Below, one piece after another: positions 24,301 to 30,461 of a DNA stretch of 64,000 nucleotides (position 1 is its first letter; every line of letters begins with the position of its first letter). Source of the DNA: Mimachlamys varia (taxonomy: Eukaryota > Mollusca > Bivalvia > Pectinida > Pectinidae); contig OX392527.1 of assembly GCA_947623455.1 (NCBI GenBank), positions 12,272,001 to 12,336,000 on the forward strand, written 5' to 3'. The notes under the pieces were generated by a model. That model saw nothing but the letters and a program-made list of their open reading frames with translations, did no database searches and had not been told where the DNA came from. The translations under genes were made by a program, and so were the position numbers.

Positions 24301-26316
24301 TCAAATATTTCAACACTAAAACAGTTGAAGAAGAGTGTCCTTGAAAATATAAGCACATTTGTGGTAAAACTGTGTGACAGAATGATAAGTCTCTGAGGTA
24401 GTCAATTTTTACTGATCTATGTAAGGGGAATGTTTTGGTAGACGGAAGGCAACTTTGACAACTTACCTCTGCTAGCTTACCCCTGATCTTTTTACCAGGA
24501 ATTTGACAGATATATTTGTATGGCTCCAACAACACCTATCAAAACATGAAAGGAAACATATTCTCAAATGATAATCATTCCATGGCCACTTCCTATTATT
24601 TAGACAGGTACGAGTATGACTGTGTCCTGAGTCGTACCTAGCAGTCCCTACTCACAGTCACTACAGAATGTAATGCTGCCGTGTCACCTTACATTTGCAT
24701 CAAGTTCCAACTCTGAAAAACTAGGCTATTCCAAATCAAGAATTGCTTTGTTAAACTCAACTATTAGCAAAATTGAGATAGTCTTATTTTTAATTGATTC
24801 TTAGTCTGAAGGTTTCTGACTATTTGATCCACTAAAAATCTGTGTGGCATCAAAAAAACTACTTATTGGAACAGATAGTCTGAACCCTTTAGACTTGAAT
24901 TGGATCTAGACCTGCAATGGTTGATCGTCGGCAACCAAATAGCTCAATTGATTCAGCATTCGTCTAGAGTTGGAAGGTCCTGGGTTTGAACCCCAGTCTG
25001 GCTGTGCATTTTTCCTCTCTTGTTACGGATTAATTAATCATATAAATTATTTGTTGTTCCTTTCAAATTACATATATACATTGCAGTTGTAACAGGAAAA
25101 AGAGAAAATGTAGCAGCCATATCGAAGTTCGAACCCGGGACCTTCCGAACTCTAGAACAACACTCTGAGCTACCTGGTTGCTGATGGTCGATCCAGTCCA
25201 GTTCCACTTCACAGTGACAAAGTACCCTTGAACATCCGGTTTTCGACGGGGTAATCAATTATCGCAGATGTCACACGAAACAACTGTGAATAAAATATCC
25301 CAATATTATTTATGCAATAGTCTATCTTTTACCTTACCTGTACAATTGTTTCTCTGTAAATTCGTTATTTCCTCATTACAATGTCGGCACTTTCCTGCTG
25401 CTACTCGTCATGGCGACCGCCATGACACTATATTGTGTTATCGACGGTAGTGCTCCCTAGCGTTTCAAAAGCATTGAAGACCACACTAGTCGAATTTTGT
25501 AACAGGAAAACATTTCAAAGAACCAACATTTGAGTTTTAATAATCATCCTTCATAAATTCACATTTTGATTTAAATAATAAGTTTAATATCTTTTCAACG
25601 GAAGTGACATCAGAACTTGCACAAGTCAACATTTTTTTGTATAATTCTCTGTTTAAAACACCGCATTGCCTACCAGTACATTCTTTTTATTGGAATCGTA
25701 TACTATAGCACTTCACAGGGTCTGATGTAAAAAAAAAACCAGCAGTATTTTCCATTTTTTTATGAAAAAATAAAATCCGAAATATGCTCTTTTATAGCGT
25801 TTTATTTATAACACAACAAAAATTCCGCGTCACTTGAATTGCAAAATTAATTTTGCCTGGTTGTAATATGTCGCTAAAAATCATATAATCAGACTCGGGA
25901 CATCTGACACAATGTTCACTAAGCGTTGCAAATTTGACTGAGGCTCAGAACGCTGCAGGTAAGGTTTTAAAGATGTATATAAAATGGGCTTAAGTAAATA
26001 CTTGATTTTACGTGAGTATATGTTCAATCTGTGATAAAATTACCCGTTTGAAACGTAAAGTTTACTTTTCTTGGTCAAAACGTTTCTTGTTGTGTGGGCA
26101 TTAGGCAGACGACACTTGGTGAGAAATCACGCGAGAGTTTACGAGATATATACAAAATGGCAAAGGCGTCGGAAACTCCATCTCGTCGATAACGTAATGC
26201 CCGACCATAATTGACTTCCAACAGATTTTTTTTTTTTTATAAATTAGAGTTTTTAACATTTAAAATGTTTTTTTTCTCACCTGCTCTGTAGTTTGTTCAA
26301 ATGACGGGGATGACAT
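262..26316 (-). CDS. GGPS1: Geranylgeranyl diphosphate synthase, complete 11-exon gene
   Basis: This is a type III-like animal prenyltransferase that condenses farnesyl diphosphate with isopentenyl diphosphate to give geranylgeranyl diphosphate, the lipid donor for Rho and Rab prenylation; it is cytosolic in animals. Exons on the minus strand, in order: 26316-26281, 24535-24467, 24174-24089, 23851-23805, 22968-22852, 19331-19230, 16018-15958, 4083-4005, 2503-2401, 746-632 and 352-262. They sum to 906 nt: 301 codons plus TGA; the human protein has 300 residues. All ten introns are GT-AG and all phases match. The first aspartate-rich motif DDIED is at residues 66-70 and the second, DDYAN, at 190-194. 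Other family hallmarks seen are LLEPYKY (14-20), KLRRG (73-77), [33 protein letters not shown] and [13 protein letters not shown] possible splice acceptor at 26338-26339, just before the start codon, suggests a further non-coding first exon upstream. Introns are loaded with tandem repeats. The gene appears intact; I see no stop or frameshift. Confidence 0.95.
632..746 (-). CDS. GGPS1: GGPS1 coding exon 10 (residues 234-272)
   Basis: Encodes [20 protein letters not shown] then [18 protein letters not shown], aligned without gaps to the human NILRQRTENIDIKKYCVHYL region. The acceptor is actaccag|AT and the donor AAG|gtagtt in phase 2, forming an arginine codon with exon 11. Confidence 0.93.
838..1030. 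mobile_element. Single-armed copy of the palindromic element
   Basis: This stretch matches the left arm of the large palindrome at 29886-30461, from its outer end (GGAATAAGATTCATCAG) through the CTTTCGAAAACGTCTG core to GCTCTCTACCCAAAAT. Only one arm is present, and a T-tract has expanded at about 885-899. It lies in GGPS1 intron 10-side sequence directly against a minisatellite, as the palindromic copy does. Confidence 0.7.
1041..1973. repeat. Minisatellite, 39-41 bp unit, GGPS1 intron 9
   Basis: About 22 copies of a unit with the core CACATGTGTACAGTGTAC followed by ATACCTACAGTATAA. Central copies (about 1280-1500) are nearly identical and 39 bp long, which keeps short frames open on both strands. 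Flanking copies carry an extra TTC and are about 41 bp. The unit contains the palindrome CACATGTG. Confidence 0.95.
2181..2418. repeat. 83-bp tandem repeat containing the exon 9 splice donor
   Basis: Nearly three copies with period 83 (starts 2181, 2264, 2347). The third copy runs into exon 9: its last 18 bases (2401-2418) are coding. The donor-exon boundary therefore also appears at 2317/2318 and 2234/2235. Using either downstream donor would add 83 or 166 nt and shift the frame. Confidence 0.95.
2401..2503 (-). CDS. GGPS1: GGPS1 coding exon 9 (residues 200-234)
   Basis: Encodes [20 protein letters not shown] then [14 protein letters not shown]. The motif [12 protein letters not shown] is diagnostic for the family. 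The acceptor is gatttcag|TAT and the donor CTCA|gtatcc in phase 1, giving an asparagine codon across the junction. The last 18 exon bases and the donor are part of an 83-bp tandem repeat with two further copies in intron 9. Confidence 0.94.
2590..3260. mobile_element. Degenerate CAAGGTCA-rich dispersed repeat
   Basis: Contains paired TGACCTTGAA / TCAAGGTCA blocks and the surrounding CAAACTTGG, GGTATTT and TTTAAAGGAAAAAG phrases of the 145-bp repeats at 19.7-21 kb. The left part reads in plus orientation and the right part (about 2980-3260) in minus orientation, so it looks like a rearranged or foldback copy of the same family. No coding capacity was seen. Confidence 0.55.
3380..3998. repeat. 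Minisatellite, 30-bp unit, GGPS1 intron 8
   Basis: About 20 copies of a unit reading ATTAGTAATTCAGCCCACAG then TGAAGCTGAG, with variants (TGAAAATGAC, TGAATCCGAG). The last degenerate copy reaches to about six bases from the exon 8 donor at 4004. Period 30 keeps three frames open; the frames have no start context or domain and are in an intron. Confidence 0.95.
4005..4083 (-). CDS. GGPS1: GGPS1 coding exon 8, second aspartate-rich motif (residues 173-199)
   Basis: Encodes [20 protein letters not shown] then ANLISKE. DDYAN at residues 190-194 is the second aspartate-rich motif, in the FQIRDDYAN context of all animal GGPS1 proteins. The acceptor is ttttacag|T and the donor GAA|gtaagt in phase 0. 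The preceding intron is about 11.9 kb and mostly minisatellite. Confidence 0.95.
4140..4565. repeat. 75-bp tandem repeat derived from a TGTCCTTTATA element, intron 7
   Basis: Five to six copies with period 74-75 of a unit containing GTCCTTTATAGACAGGTGTC and GAAAGAGTCTGATGAGTCTG. The left flank (4150-4200) carries CTGGTCTATAAAGGACACCC, the inverted form of the same motif, typical of a widespread invertebrate MITE end that has been amplified in tandem. Confidence 0.85.
4650..4793. repeat. Left remnant of the 51-bp minisatellite
   Basis: About 2.5 units of the 51-bp repeat that resumes at about 7207. It is separated from the main array by the insertion at 4794-7205. Confidence 0.9.
5809..5853 (+). 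ncRNA. Candidate hammerhead ribozyme, copy 1
   Basis: Stem I pairs GTCGTC (5809-5814) with GACGAC (5848-5853). The conserved core CTGATGA is at 5815-5821 and GAAA at 5838-5841. Stem II is GGCCGC/GCGGTC (5823-5828 with 5832-5837), leaving C5822 unpaired. Stem III is minimal (CATG), and cleavage is predicted after GTC at 5845-5847. A very short stem III is typical of the hammerheads in Penelope-like elements and retrozymes. The unpaired C weakens the fit slightly. Confidence 0.6.
6990..7034 (+). ncRNA. Candidate hammerhead ribozyme, copy 2
   Basis: Identical to the motif at 5809-5853 and exactly 1181 bp downstream. Self-cleavage at both sites would release one unit-length RNA of 1181 nt from a transcript spanning the dimer. 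Confidence 0.6.
7207..15952. repeat. Minisatellite, 51-bp unit (with 68-bp variant), GGPS1 intron 7
   Basis: Roughly 160 copies of a unit reading GGGTAGTGTACCTATCTATA, ATTAGTGAGGGAGGTCACTG and TGTAGAGAATT. A variant replaces the C of GGTCACTG with an 18-base block containing TACAATATTTACAGGGAT, giving 68 bp. Because 51 divides by 3, the plus frame reads [17 protein letters not shown] over and over; each 68-bp unit shifts it into a stop. The array stops about five bases short of the exon 7 donor. It includes a recent 1891-bp higher-order duplication. Confidence 0.97.
12036..15831. repeat. 1891-bp higher-order tandem duplication inside the 51-bp array
   Basis: The order of rare variants is repeated exactly at an offset of 1891: GGGCAGCGTACC (12090 and 13981), the GAATTCGGATG unit, the AATATTAATT insertion, the ACCTTGTAG unit and the TATGATTAG unit. 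Flanking copies differ at 12035/13926 and after about 13940/15831, which sets the limits. Confidence 0.9.
15958..16018 (-). CDS. GGPS1: GGPS1 coding exon 7 (residues 153-173)
   Basis: A 61-nt exon encoding [20 protein letters not shown], against [20 protein letters not shown] in human. The acceptor is gttacag|AA. The donor AAAAG|gtaaat is in phase 2, so the next codon AG|T is a serine. The 51-bp minisatellite of intron 7 begins only about five bases after this donor. Confidence 0.94.
16084..16243. other. Intron 6 spacer with a stray unit of the 42-bp array
   Basis: Unique A-T rich sequence next to exon 7, ending in one diverged unit (about 16208-16243, ATTTAGGACCAAGAACAGG) of the 42-bp array. 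The MITE that follows separated this unit from the rest. Confidence 0.7.
16244..16638. mobile_element. TTAA-flanked MITE, copy 1
   Basis: A 387-bp element (16248-16634) with terminal inverted repeats AGGCACAATATACATAACTT and, at the right end, its imperfect complement ending CTGGGCCT. TTAA is present on both sides (16244-16247 and 16635-16638). It interrupts the 42-bp array. It is homologous through most of its length to the element at 44019-44311. TTAA targets point to piggyBac- or Kolobok-type transposases; no transposase is encoded. Confidence 0.85.
16639..18911. repeat. Minisatellite, 42-bp unit, GGPS1 intron 6
   Basis: About 54 copies of a unit reading TACTGGTATATTTAGGACCA then AGGACAGGAGGTACTACACC and AT, with alternation between ACACCAGTACTGATA and ACATCATTACTGATA types. 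Open frames of 573 codons on minus and 287 on plus arise only because 42 divides by 3; different frames read [14 protein letters not shown] and [12 protein letters not shown]. It lies in an intron and lacks any start context. Confidence 0.97.
19158..19239. repeat. 47-bp tandem duplication carrying the exon 6 splice donor
   Basis: Two copies (starts 19158 and 19205) sharing 35 identical bases that include the last bases of exon 6 and its donor. The second donor, at 19182/19183, is 47 nt downstream in the sense direction and would shift the frame if used. Confidence 0.9.
19230..19331 (-). CDS. GGPS1: GGPS1 coding exon 6 (residues 119-153)
   Basis: Encodes [20 protein letters not shown] then [14 protein letters not shown]. 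The stretch [12 protein letters not shown] matches the HQGQGLDIYWRD of vertebrate enzymes. The acceptor is tattacag|AA. The donor AGGA|gtaggt was chosen because it alone joins in phase to exon 7 and restores the family sequence ending in KTGGLFG. A second identical donor lies 47 nt downstream through a short tandem duplication. Confidence 0.93.
19437..19553. mobile_element. Short foldback hairpin (MITE-like)
   Basis: Nested inverted arms: TTAAAGTATGGGGTTG pairs with the CCACCCCATACTTTAA end, and GGTGTCCCTTGGCGATGCCT with AGGCATCGTAAAGGGACACC. The whole unit is about 117 bp with a small loop near 19493-19505, so it would form one long hairpin. Confidence 0.7.
19569..21102 (+). mobile_element. 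Non-autonomous Helitron-like element with internal 145-bp repeats
   Basis: The left end carries the hairpin AGGCCCAATGGGCCT and GCTCACCTGG. The right end has the hairpin GGCCCTTCGGGCC followed by AGGTGAGCTAA, which resembles a Helitron 3' hairpin plus CTRR. A GGAC-rich simple repeat (21002-21052) sits just inside the right end. The body is eight tandem 145-bp units. No Rep/helicase is encoded. A clear 5' TC terminus was not found, so the Helitron assignment is tentative; that it is a dispersed bivalve-type element is firmer. Confidence 0.55.
19700..20990 (+). repeat. Tandem 145-bp repeats with paired TCAAGGTCA sites
   Basis: About eight copies with period 145 (for example TTTGACCCCTGTGACCTTGA at 19.99, 20.13, 20.42 and 20.57 kb). 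Each carries TGACCTTGA and TCAAGGTCA a few bases apart in opposite orientation, which is the binding half-site of NR5A/ERR-type nuclear receptors. Terminal copies are more diverged. Apparent frames of 91-139 codons are spurious. Confidence 0.9.
21358..22236. repeat. Minisatellite, 51-bp unit, GGPS1 intron 5
   Basis: About 17 copies of a unit reading CTGCCCACCTCAATACGCCT, GGTAAGTGACAGAGTGTTCG and GAAAACAAGCT, unrelated to the other 51-bp array. The 327- and 263-codon frames are artefacts of the period. In the sense strand each unit contains a pyrimidine-rich tract ending in ACTTACCAG. Confidence 0.96.
22537..22862. repeat. 62-bp tandem array built from exon 5 and its donor
   Basis: Five full copies (starts 22537, 22599, 22661, 22723, 22785) end at the true exon 5 donor (22847-22852). 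Each unit joins the last 11 exon bases plus donor to an internal exon 5 segment, ATACATAGTTGGCAGAGTTG, skipping about 50 exon bases, and adds GGTAGGGTCTACTGA. All five keep the donor context ACAG|gtgagtc. Confidence 0.95.
22852..22968 (-). CDS. GGPS1: GGPS1 coding exon 5 (residues 80-119)
   Basis: Encodes [34 protein letters not shown] and [19 protein letters not shown] is almost identical to the human protein. The acceptor is tttcag|TT and the donor ACAG|gtgagtc in phase 1. Directly downstream in the sense direction, the donor and parts of this exon are repeated five times as a 62-bp array. Confidence 0.95.
22970..23804. other. GGPS1 intron 4, mostly unique sequence
   Basis: A-T rich intron. 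The only structure seen is a short direct repeat at 23535-23600 (CAAGGTCACAGTAACTTACA twice), related to the CAAGGTCA-rich repeats. No coding signal. Confidence 0.6.
23805..23851 (-). CDS. GGPS1: GGPS1 coding exon 4, first aspartate-rich motif (residues 64-80)
   Basis: A 47-nt exon encoding [20 protein letters not shown] at residues 66-70 is the first aspartate-rich motif and coordinates magnesium and the allylic diphosphate; KLRRG follows as in other animal enzymes. The acceptor is atttcag|A and the donor G|gtaaag. Two extra copies of the acceptor plus the first exon bases lie 52 and 104 nt upstream in the sense direction (see the repeat at 23835). Confidence 0.93.
23835..23987. repeat. 52-bp tandem repeat carrying the exon 4 splice acceptor
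   Basis: Three copies with period 52 (starts 23835, 23887, 23939). The first overlaps exon 4 and its acceptor. The other two, upstream in the sense direction, keep ATTTCAG and the exon-like GATGATATAGAAGAT with one substitution. Neither 52 nor 104 divides by 3. Confidence 0.93.
24089..24174 (-). CDS. GGPS1: GGPS1 coding exon 3 (residues 36-64)
   Basis: Encodes [20 protein letters not shown] then QMLHNASLL, closely matching the family stretch that precedes the first aspartate-rich motif. The acceptor is tttctag|GCA; the donor is TT|gtaagt, splitting a leucine codon in phase 2 that exon 4 completes. Confidence 0.93.
24467..24535 (-). CDS. GGPS1: GGPS1 coding exon 2 (residues 13-35)
   Basis: Encodes [20 protein letters not shown] plus LAE, matching the animal GGPS1 N-terminal helix (human version ILLEPYKYLLQLPGKQVRTK). 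The acceptor is ttgatag|GTG and the donor GAG|gtaagt, both phase 0. The conserved arginine-lysine segment contributes to isopentenyl diphosphate binding in this family. Confidence 0.92.
24894..25205. mobile_element. Head-to-head pair of tRNA-derived SINE copies
   Basis: The plus copy has an A box-like TAGCTCAATTG (24940-24950) and a B box-like GGGTTTGAACCCC (24982-24994). The second copy is inverted, with the B box GGTTCGAAC (about 25127-25139, minus) and an A box at about 25167-25177. The arms are about 115 nt, similar but not identical, with a spacer of about 60 nt, so the RNA could fold back. The tRNA structure is not complete enough for a functional tRNA. Confidence 0.65.
25206..26280. 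other. GGPS1 intron 1, unique sequence
   Basis: A-T rich intron without recognised genes. It contains a perfect 9-bp-arm inverted repeat, GTCATGGCGACCGCCATGAC (25407-25426), that resembles two facing YY1-type ATGGCG motifs. A 12-codon frame beginning MAKASETPS occurs at 26155 but has no support. Confidence 0.5.
26281..26316 (-). CDS. GGPS1: GGPS1 coding exon 1 (residues 1-12)
   Basis: Encodes [12 protein letters not shown] and ends with the donor CAG|gtgaga in phase 0. The ATG is preceded by GTGAAG. The start is chosen because it gives an N-terminus as short as in animal homologues and there is no other in-frame ATG before LLEPYKY in exon 2. A pyrimidine-rich stretch followed by AAACAG lies 21 nt upstream of the ATG (acceptor 26338-26339), so the exon may run 26281-26337 with a separate 5' UTR exon farther right; that exon was not located. 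Confidence 0.8.
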
Positions 26317-26337
26317 CTTCACAATTATAGAAAGAAC

Positions 26338-29081
26338 CTGTTTAAACAACAAAATGAAAGTTCAATCAGCAATGGTTAAATTTTGGTTGAATTTATTATT
26401 TCCGTTTCACATTTCAAGTACATTTTTCCATCTAATTTTTAATTTTACAGTACTATTCCTAATAATCATAACACCCGACTGTGATATCATCATTAGATTT
26501 GCTATGTCAATTTTTATTCCTACTGTGATATTCATGTTATATGTATATGTACCTTTTACCTGAATAAGCATAACATAATGAGGTACTGGGAGCACCGGCA
26601 AATCTGGCTAGTGGTACATTCGAAGAAACCAGAAAATTCAAGATCAGAATCGTACTTACCGATATTTATTGTTTCATTCAAGGCGTTTTCAAATTATGAC
26701 CTGCTATGTACATCCGAACTATATATAGTGTATACTATTCATGCCTATAAAAAGGAAGTTGACAAATGCAAGGGTGTTGTGGATCACGACGTCGACTTGT
26801 TTACAATTTTTAAGCGTCCCAAAGACAATGACGGCGATTCTAATACACCGGGAAAAGAACCAACGACACATTTTCCGCCTTTTTTTCAAGCTAGAATTCA
26901 TATATAAACGTCAGCTTGGTTGAGCTATTTTTTCGACAAATATGTGTATAATTAAAAACAAACATAAACGAAGCATCCAAATATTGTAGGACTTCATGGA
27001 TAATTCAAATATATGTGAGCTAGATACAATTGGAAAATACTGCGGCACTTACAAAAATGTTTGTTTCTACTTGAACAGCACCGTGCTAAAAGTGAATCAC
27101 CTTTTTGGTTTGCTATCTATTTTTTTGTAATTTCTAACACTTTCAATTATTTTTTCCTGACTTTGTTTATTGGTCATTTTCATTGAAACTTTGTTTGCTT
27201 ACAGAGAATTGTTTCATCTCGTACGTGTACATGTATTTTCACTATTTCCGTTTTGTGTGACCAAGAAAATCAAAATTTATTGATAACAGCCAATTTTTGT
27301 GACGGATTTTGGTCAAAATCCATCCTTAAACAAAGTCAAGAAAGTTCATTAAAAAAACTTATAAATACAAAGAAAAAATATATATAGCAAAATAAAAAAA
27401 GTGTCCTCAATTTTGACACAATGCTGTATCTACTATTCTAAGCTCGATTGGATATATATATTGTATTGGACTTACATTTTAGGAGCATTTGCTGATATAT
27501 CAACGGTTAAAGGTCTGTTCCAATCCCGATATGGGTAATTGGGATGCAGTATCAACATCATATTTGGTTTGAGAGCAGTTCGGTTATCCAGCAGACATTT
27601 TGTCAATATTGTTGAACTTCATTATACAAATTGCTCATCAACACATTCAAAGATTACATGGCTTTATTCATACTATAAGATGCAGTCTGTAATTCTCTCT
27701 GACCTTCTGTGTGTCTGTATTTAAATGACATGGTGATGTGGCCGATATAAGCACAAATCCCAACACCATGTAGCAATAAACTTTAAACACATTATTATTG
27801 AAGCTGTACGGAAAGTAACAAAAGCAACAAACTAAGTGTCGACAGGAAGCAGGTCAGACTACATTGTTGATAAAAGACAAATTCCAAAACGTCCAGCTTT
27901 GGTTTGTTTTTTGTGGTGAATCGTCTTAAATATACGTGTAAGAGTTATCGCCCTTCAAGCAGTGGGATCTATGTAGTGTCACCAAAACTCGGGACGAAGA
28001 AGTTTGTGATGGTAGCCATTTCTACAGTTTCGCCAACTGATGAAATTAATATTGATATTTTATTTAAGCTAAAAGATATCATGCTCAAACATGGATTTTG
28101 TGCTCAAACTGACTTTCTTGTAACCCAATTAAACCGTGTCAAACGATCAAAACGACAAATCTAAATGAAAACGGTATTTGGCTTAAGTGCATTGTTGTCC
28201 ATATCGTGGACAAAATAAGACTTTGTTTATAATTTATTAATAAAACCAAAAAATAGGCTCGAGCACAAAATCAATGATTGGGCGTGAATGCGGTTTCATC
28301 ATTACGGGTAAAATGTTCACGTGTCGCATTATCAAAAGCACTGGGACAAAGCTATACAGACCACAGAAATACGTTTGAGATCAATCAGTTTGGGGAGTTT
28401 AATGTTTTAATGTAAAGTTTGTGAAATATTTTAAACCTATATATGTAAGCTGGCCTTGCATTTTTACATTGTCACTCTTCTACCAAATCTGCTCCAGTCA
28501 CAAGTATAGCAGATTAACTCTTACACGCAAGATGTTAGAAACCAAAACATCAATTCATGGAGATACGATTTCGCCGGGTCAGCTGAGTTCAAGATTCACA
28601 TTGTACAAAAAAATTGTTTACAAATTTTAAAAGGATATGACGTCATAAATCACCCAATTGTGTATGATAAAATAGTGTAAGGTCAATATAAGGACGATAC
28701 TGGCCGTTGCCCTGAGCAACATTTGGAAGATTTACAATGTTGTCAATGACAATTACAAATTGTTATTGTAATGATCGCAAATTGGAAGAAATTCAGGAGT
28801 CAGTCTCAGCTGCCTTTACTAAGCACAAACTCATTGGAGCATTACCCAACACACTCTTGTGCCAACAATAAAAATTGAAATACAATGAGTTCAGTCGATA
28901 TCTCGAGGTCCGCGTTACTCCCTCTGGGAGGCTCCATAACTCTGCCGAGGACGATTGGATAGGAGATTCCCGTTAACCTTATGTAAGATGATGAATTGAC
29001 TTTGAACAAGTATTCCCACTGCATCGATATACAGATACAAACAGGTCCGAATGTCATATCGATTAAATCTCTGACACTGGT
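26338..29081. other. Upstream region of GGPS1, no gene recognised
   Basis: A-T rich sequence expected to hold the GGPS1 promoter and perhaps a non-coding first exon. No CpG-rich block or TATA box could be tied to the gene. Several frames of 60-110 codons (for example 26578-26907) have no recognisable family. Confidence 0.5.
27904..28164 (+). CDS. Unrecognised 86-codon open frame
   Basis: The frame reads VSPKLGTKKFVMVAISTVSP then TDEINIDILFKLKDIMLKHG and ends in a basic VKRSKRQI. Composition is protein-like rather than repeat-like, but I recognise no family, and no splice signals or promoter were identified. It could be a decayed insertion or chance. Confidence 0.15.
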   Translation: MFFVVNRLKYTCKSYRPSSSGIYVVSPKLGTKKFVMVAISTVSPTDEINIDILFKLKDIMLKHGFCAQTDFLVTQLNRVKRSKRQI

Positions 29082-29885
29082 AATAGTAACATTCGTATAC
29101 ATTTATACACAACGGAAATTGTGATAGTAACAGTACTATACGTTAATAAACAACGGGAGTTGTGATAGTAACAGTAGAATACGTTAGTAACAACGAGTAT
29201 TGTGATAGTAACAGTAGAATACGTTAGTAACAACGAGTATTGTGATAGTAACAGTAGAATACGTTAGTAACAACGAGTATTGTGATAGTAACAGTCGTAT
29301 ACGTTAGTAACAACGAGTATTGTGATAGTTACAGTCGTATGCGTTAGTAACAACGAGTACTGTGATAGTAACAGTAGAATACGTTAGTAACAACGAGTAT
29401 TGTGATAGTAATAGTCGTATTAGTTAGTAACAACGAGTACTGTGATAGTAACAGTCGTATACGTTAGTTACAACGAGTATTGTGATAGTAACAGTCGTAT
29501 TAGTTAGTAACAACGAGCACTGTGATAGTAACAGTCGTATACGTTAGTTACAAGGAGTACTGTGATAGTAACAGTAGAATACGTTAGTAACAACGAGTAT
29601 TGTGATAGTAACAGTCGTATTAGTTAGTAACAACGAGCACTGTGATAGTAACAGTCGTATACGTTAGTTACAAGGAGTACTGTGATAGTAACAGTAGAAT
29701 ACGTTAGTAACAACGAGTACTGTGATAGTAACAGTCGTATACGTTAGTAACAATGAGTACTGTGATAATTAGAGTCGTACATGTTAGTAACAACGGGTAT
29801 TGCGATAGTAACAGTCGTATACGTTCGTAACAACGAGTACTGTGATAGTAACAGTCGCATACGTTAGTAACAACGAGTATTGTGA

Positions 29886-30461
29886 TATTAGGAATAAGAT
29901 TCATCAGTTTGGTATGAATGATATATACTGAGATTGTTTCTTTGTACACAAACAGGAATTGAAAACTTAATTTGCGAGCTTTCGAAAACGTCTGTTTCCT
30001 TTGTCAAGCAAAGAGTACAATAGCCGAGTGTCGGTGTTCTGACCGCTGACATCAGCTCACTACCCAAAATAGGGTGAGTTGGAGAAGTCAGCTGTCGAAG
30101 ACGTAGCGCGACATTTCGTCCAAATGTACTCTAGTACTACAGGTAGACAGAGGGACGGGTGAGATGTTTACCCATTCCGCCCCTATTTTAACATCCAATA
30201 AGGGGCGGAATGGGTAAACATCTTACCCGTCCCTCTGTCTACCTGTAGTACTAGAGTATATTTGGACGAAATGTCGCGCTACGTCTTTGACAGCTGACTT
30301 CTCCAACTCGCTCTATTTTGGGTAGTGAGCTGATTTCAGCGGTCAGAACACCGACACTCGGCTATTGTACTCTTTGCTTGACAAAGGAAACAGACGTTTT
30401 CGAAAGCTCGCAAATTAAGTTTTCAATTCCTGTTTGTGTACAAAGAAACAATCTCAGTATA
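29886..30461. mobile_element. 538-bp near-perfect palindrome with 35-bp one-sided tail
   Basis: The arms 29924-30190 and about 30200-30461 are almost exact reverse complements around a loop near TTAACATCC. The left side carries an extra outer piece (GGAATAAGATTCATCAG) also present in the single-armed copy at 838. GAGTATTGTGATA occurs on both sides, but that phrase is part of the 40-bp host unit, so target duplication is not proven. No coding capacity. Confidence 0.85.

Noticed and set aside
24940..25010. Functional tRNA gene
   Set aside because: A and B box-like blocks are present but the acceptor and D stems do not pair well, and an inverted twin lies next to it, as expected for a SINE.
30410..30440. 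Second hammerhead ribozyme near TTTTCGAAAGCTCG in the palindrome
   Set aside because: A GAAA-like core is present but no CTGANGA with matching stems could be placed.
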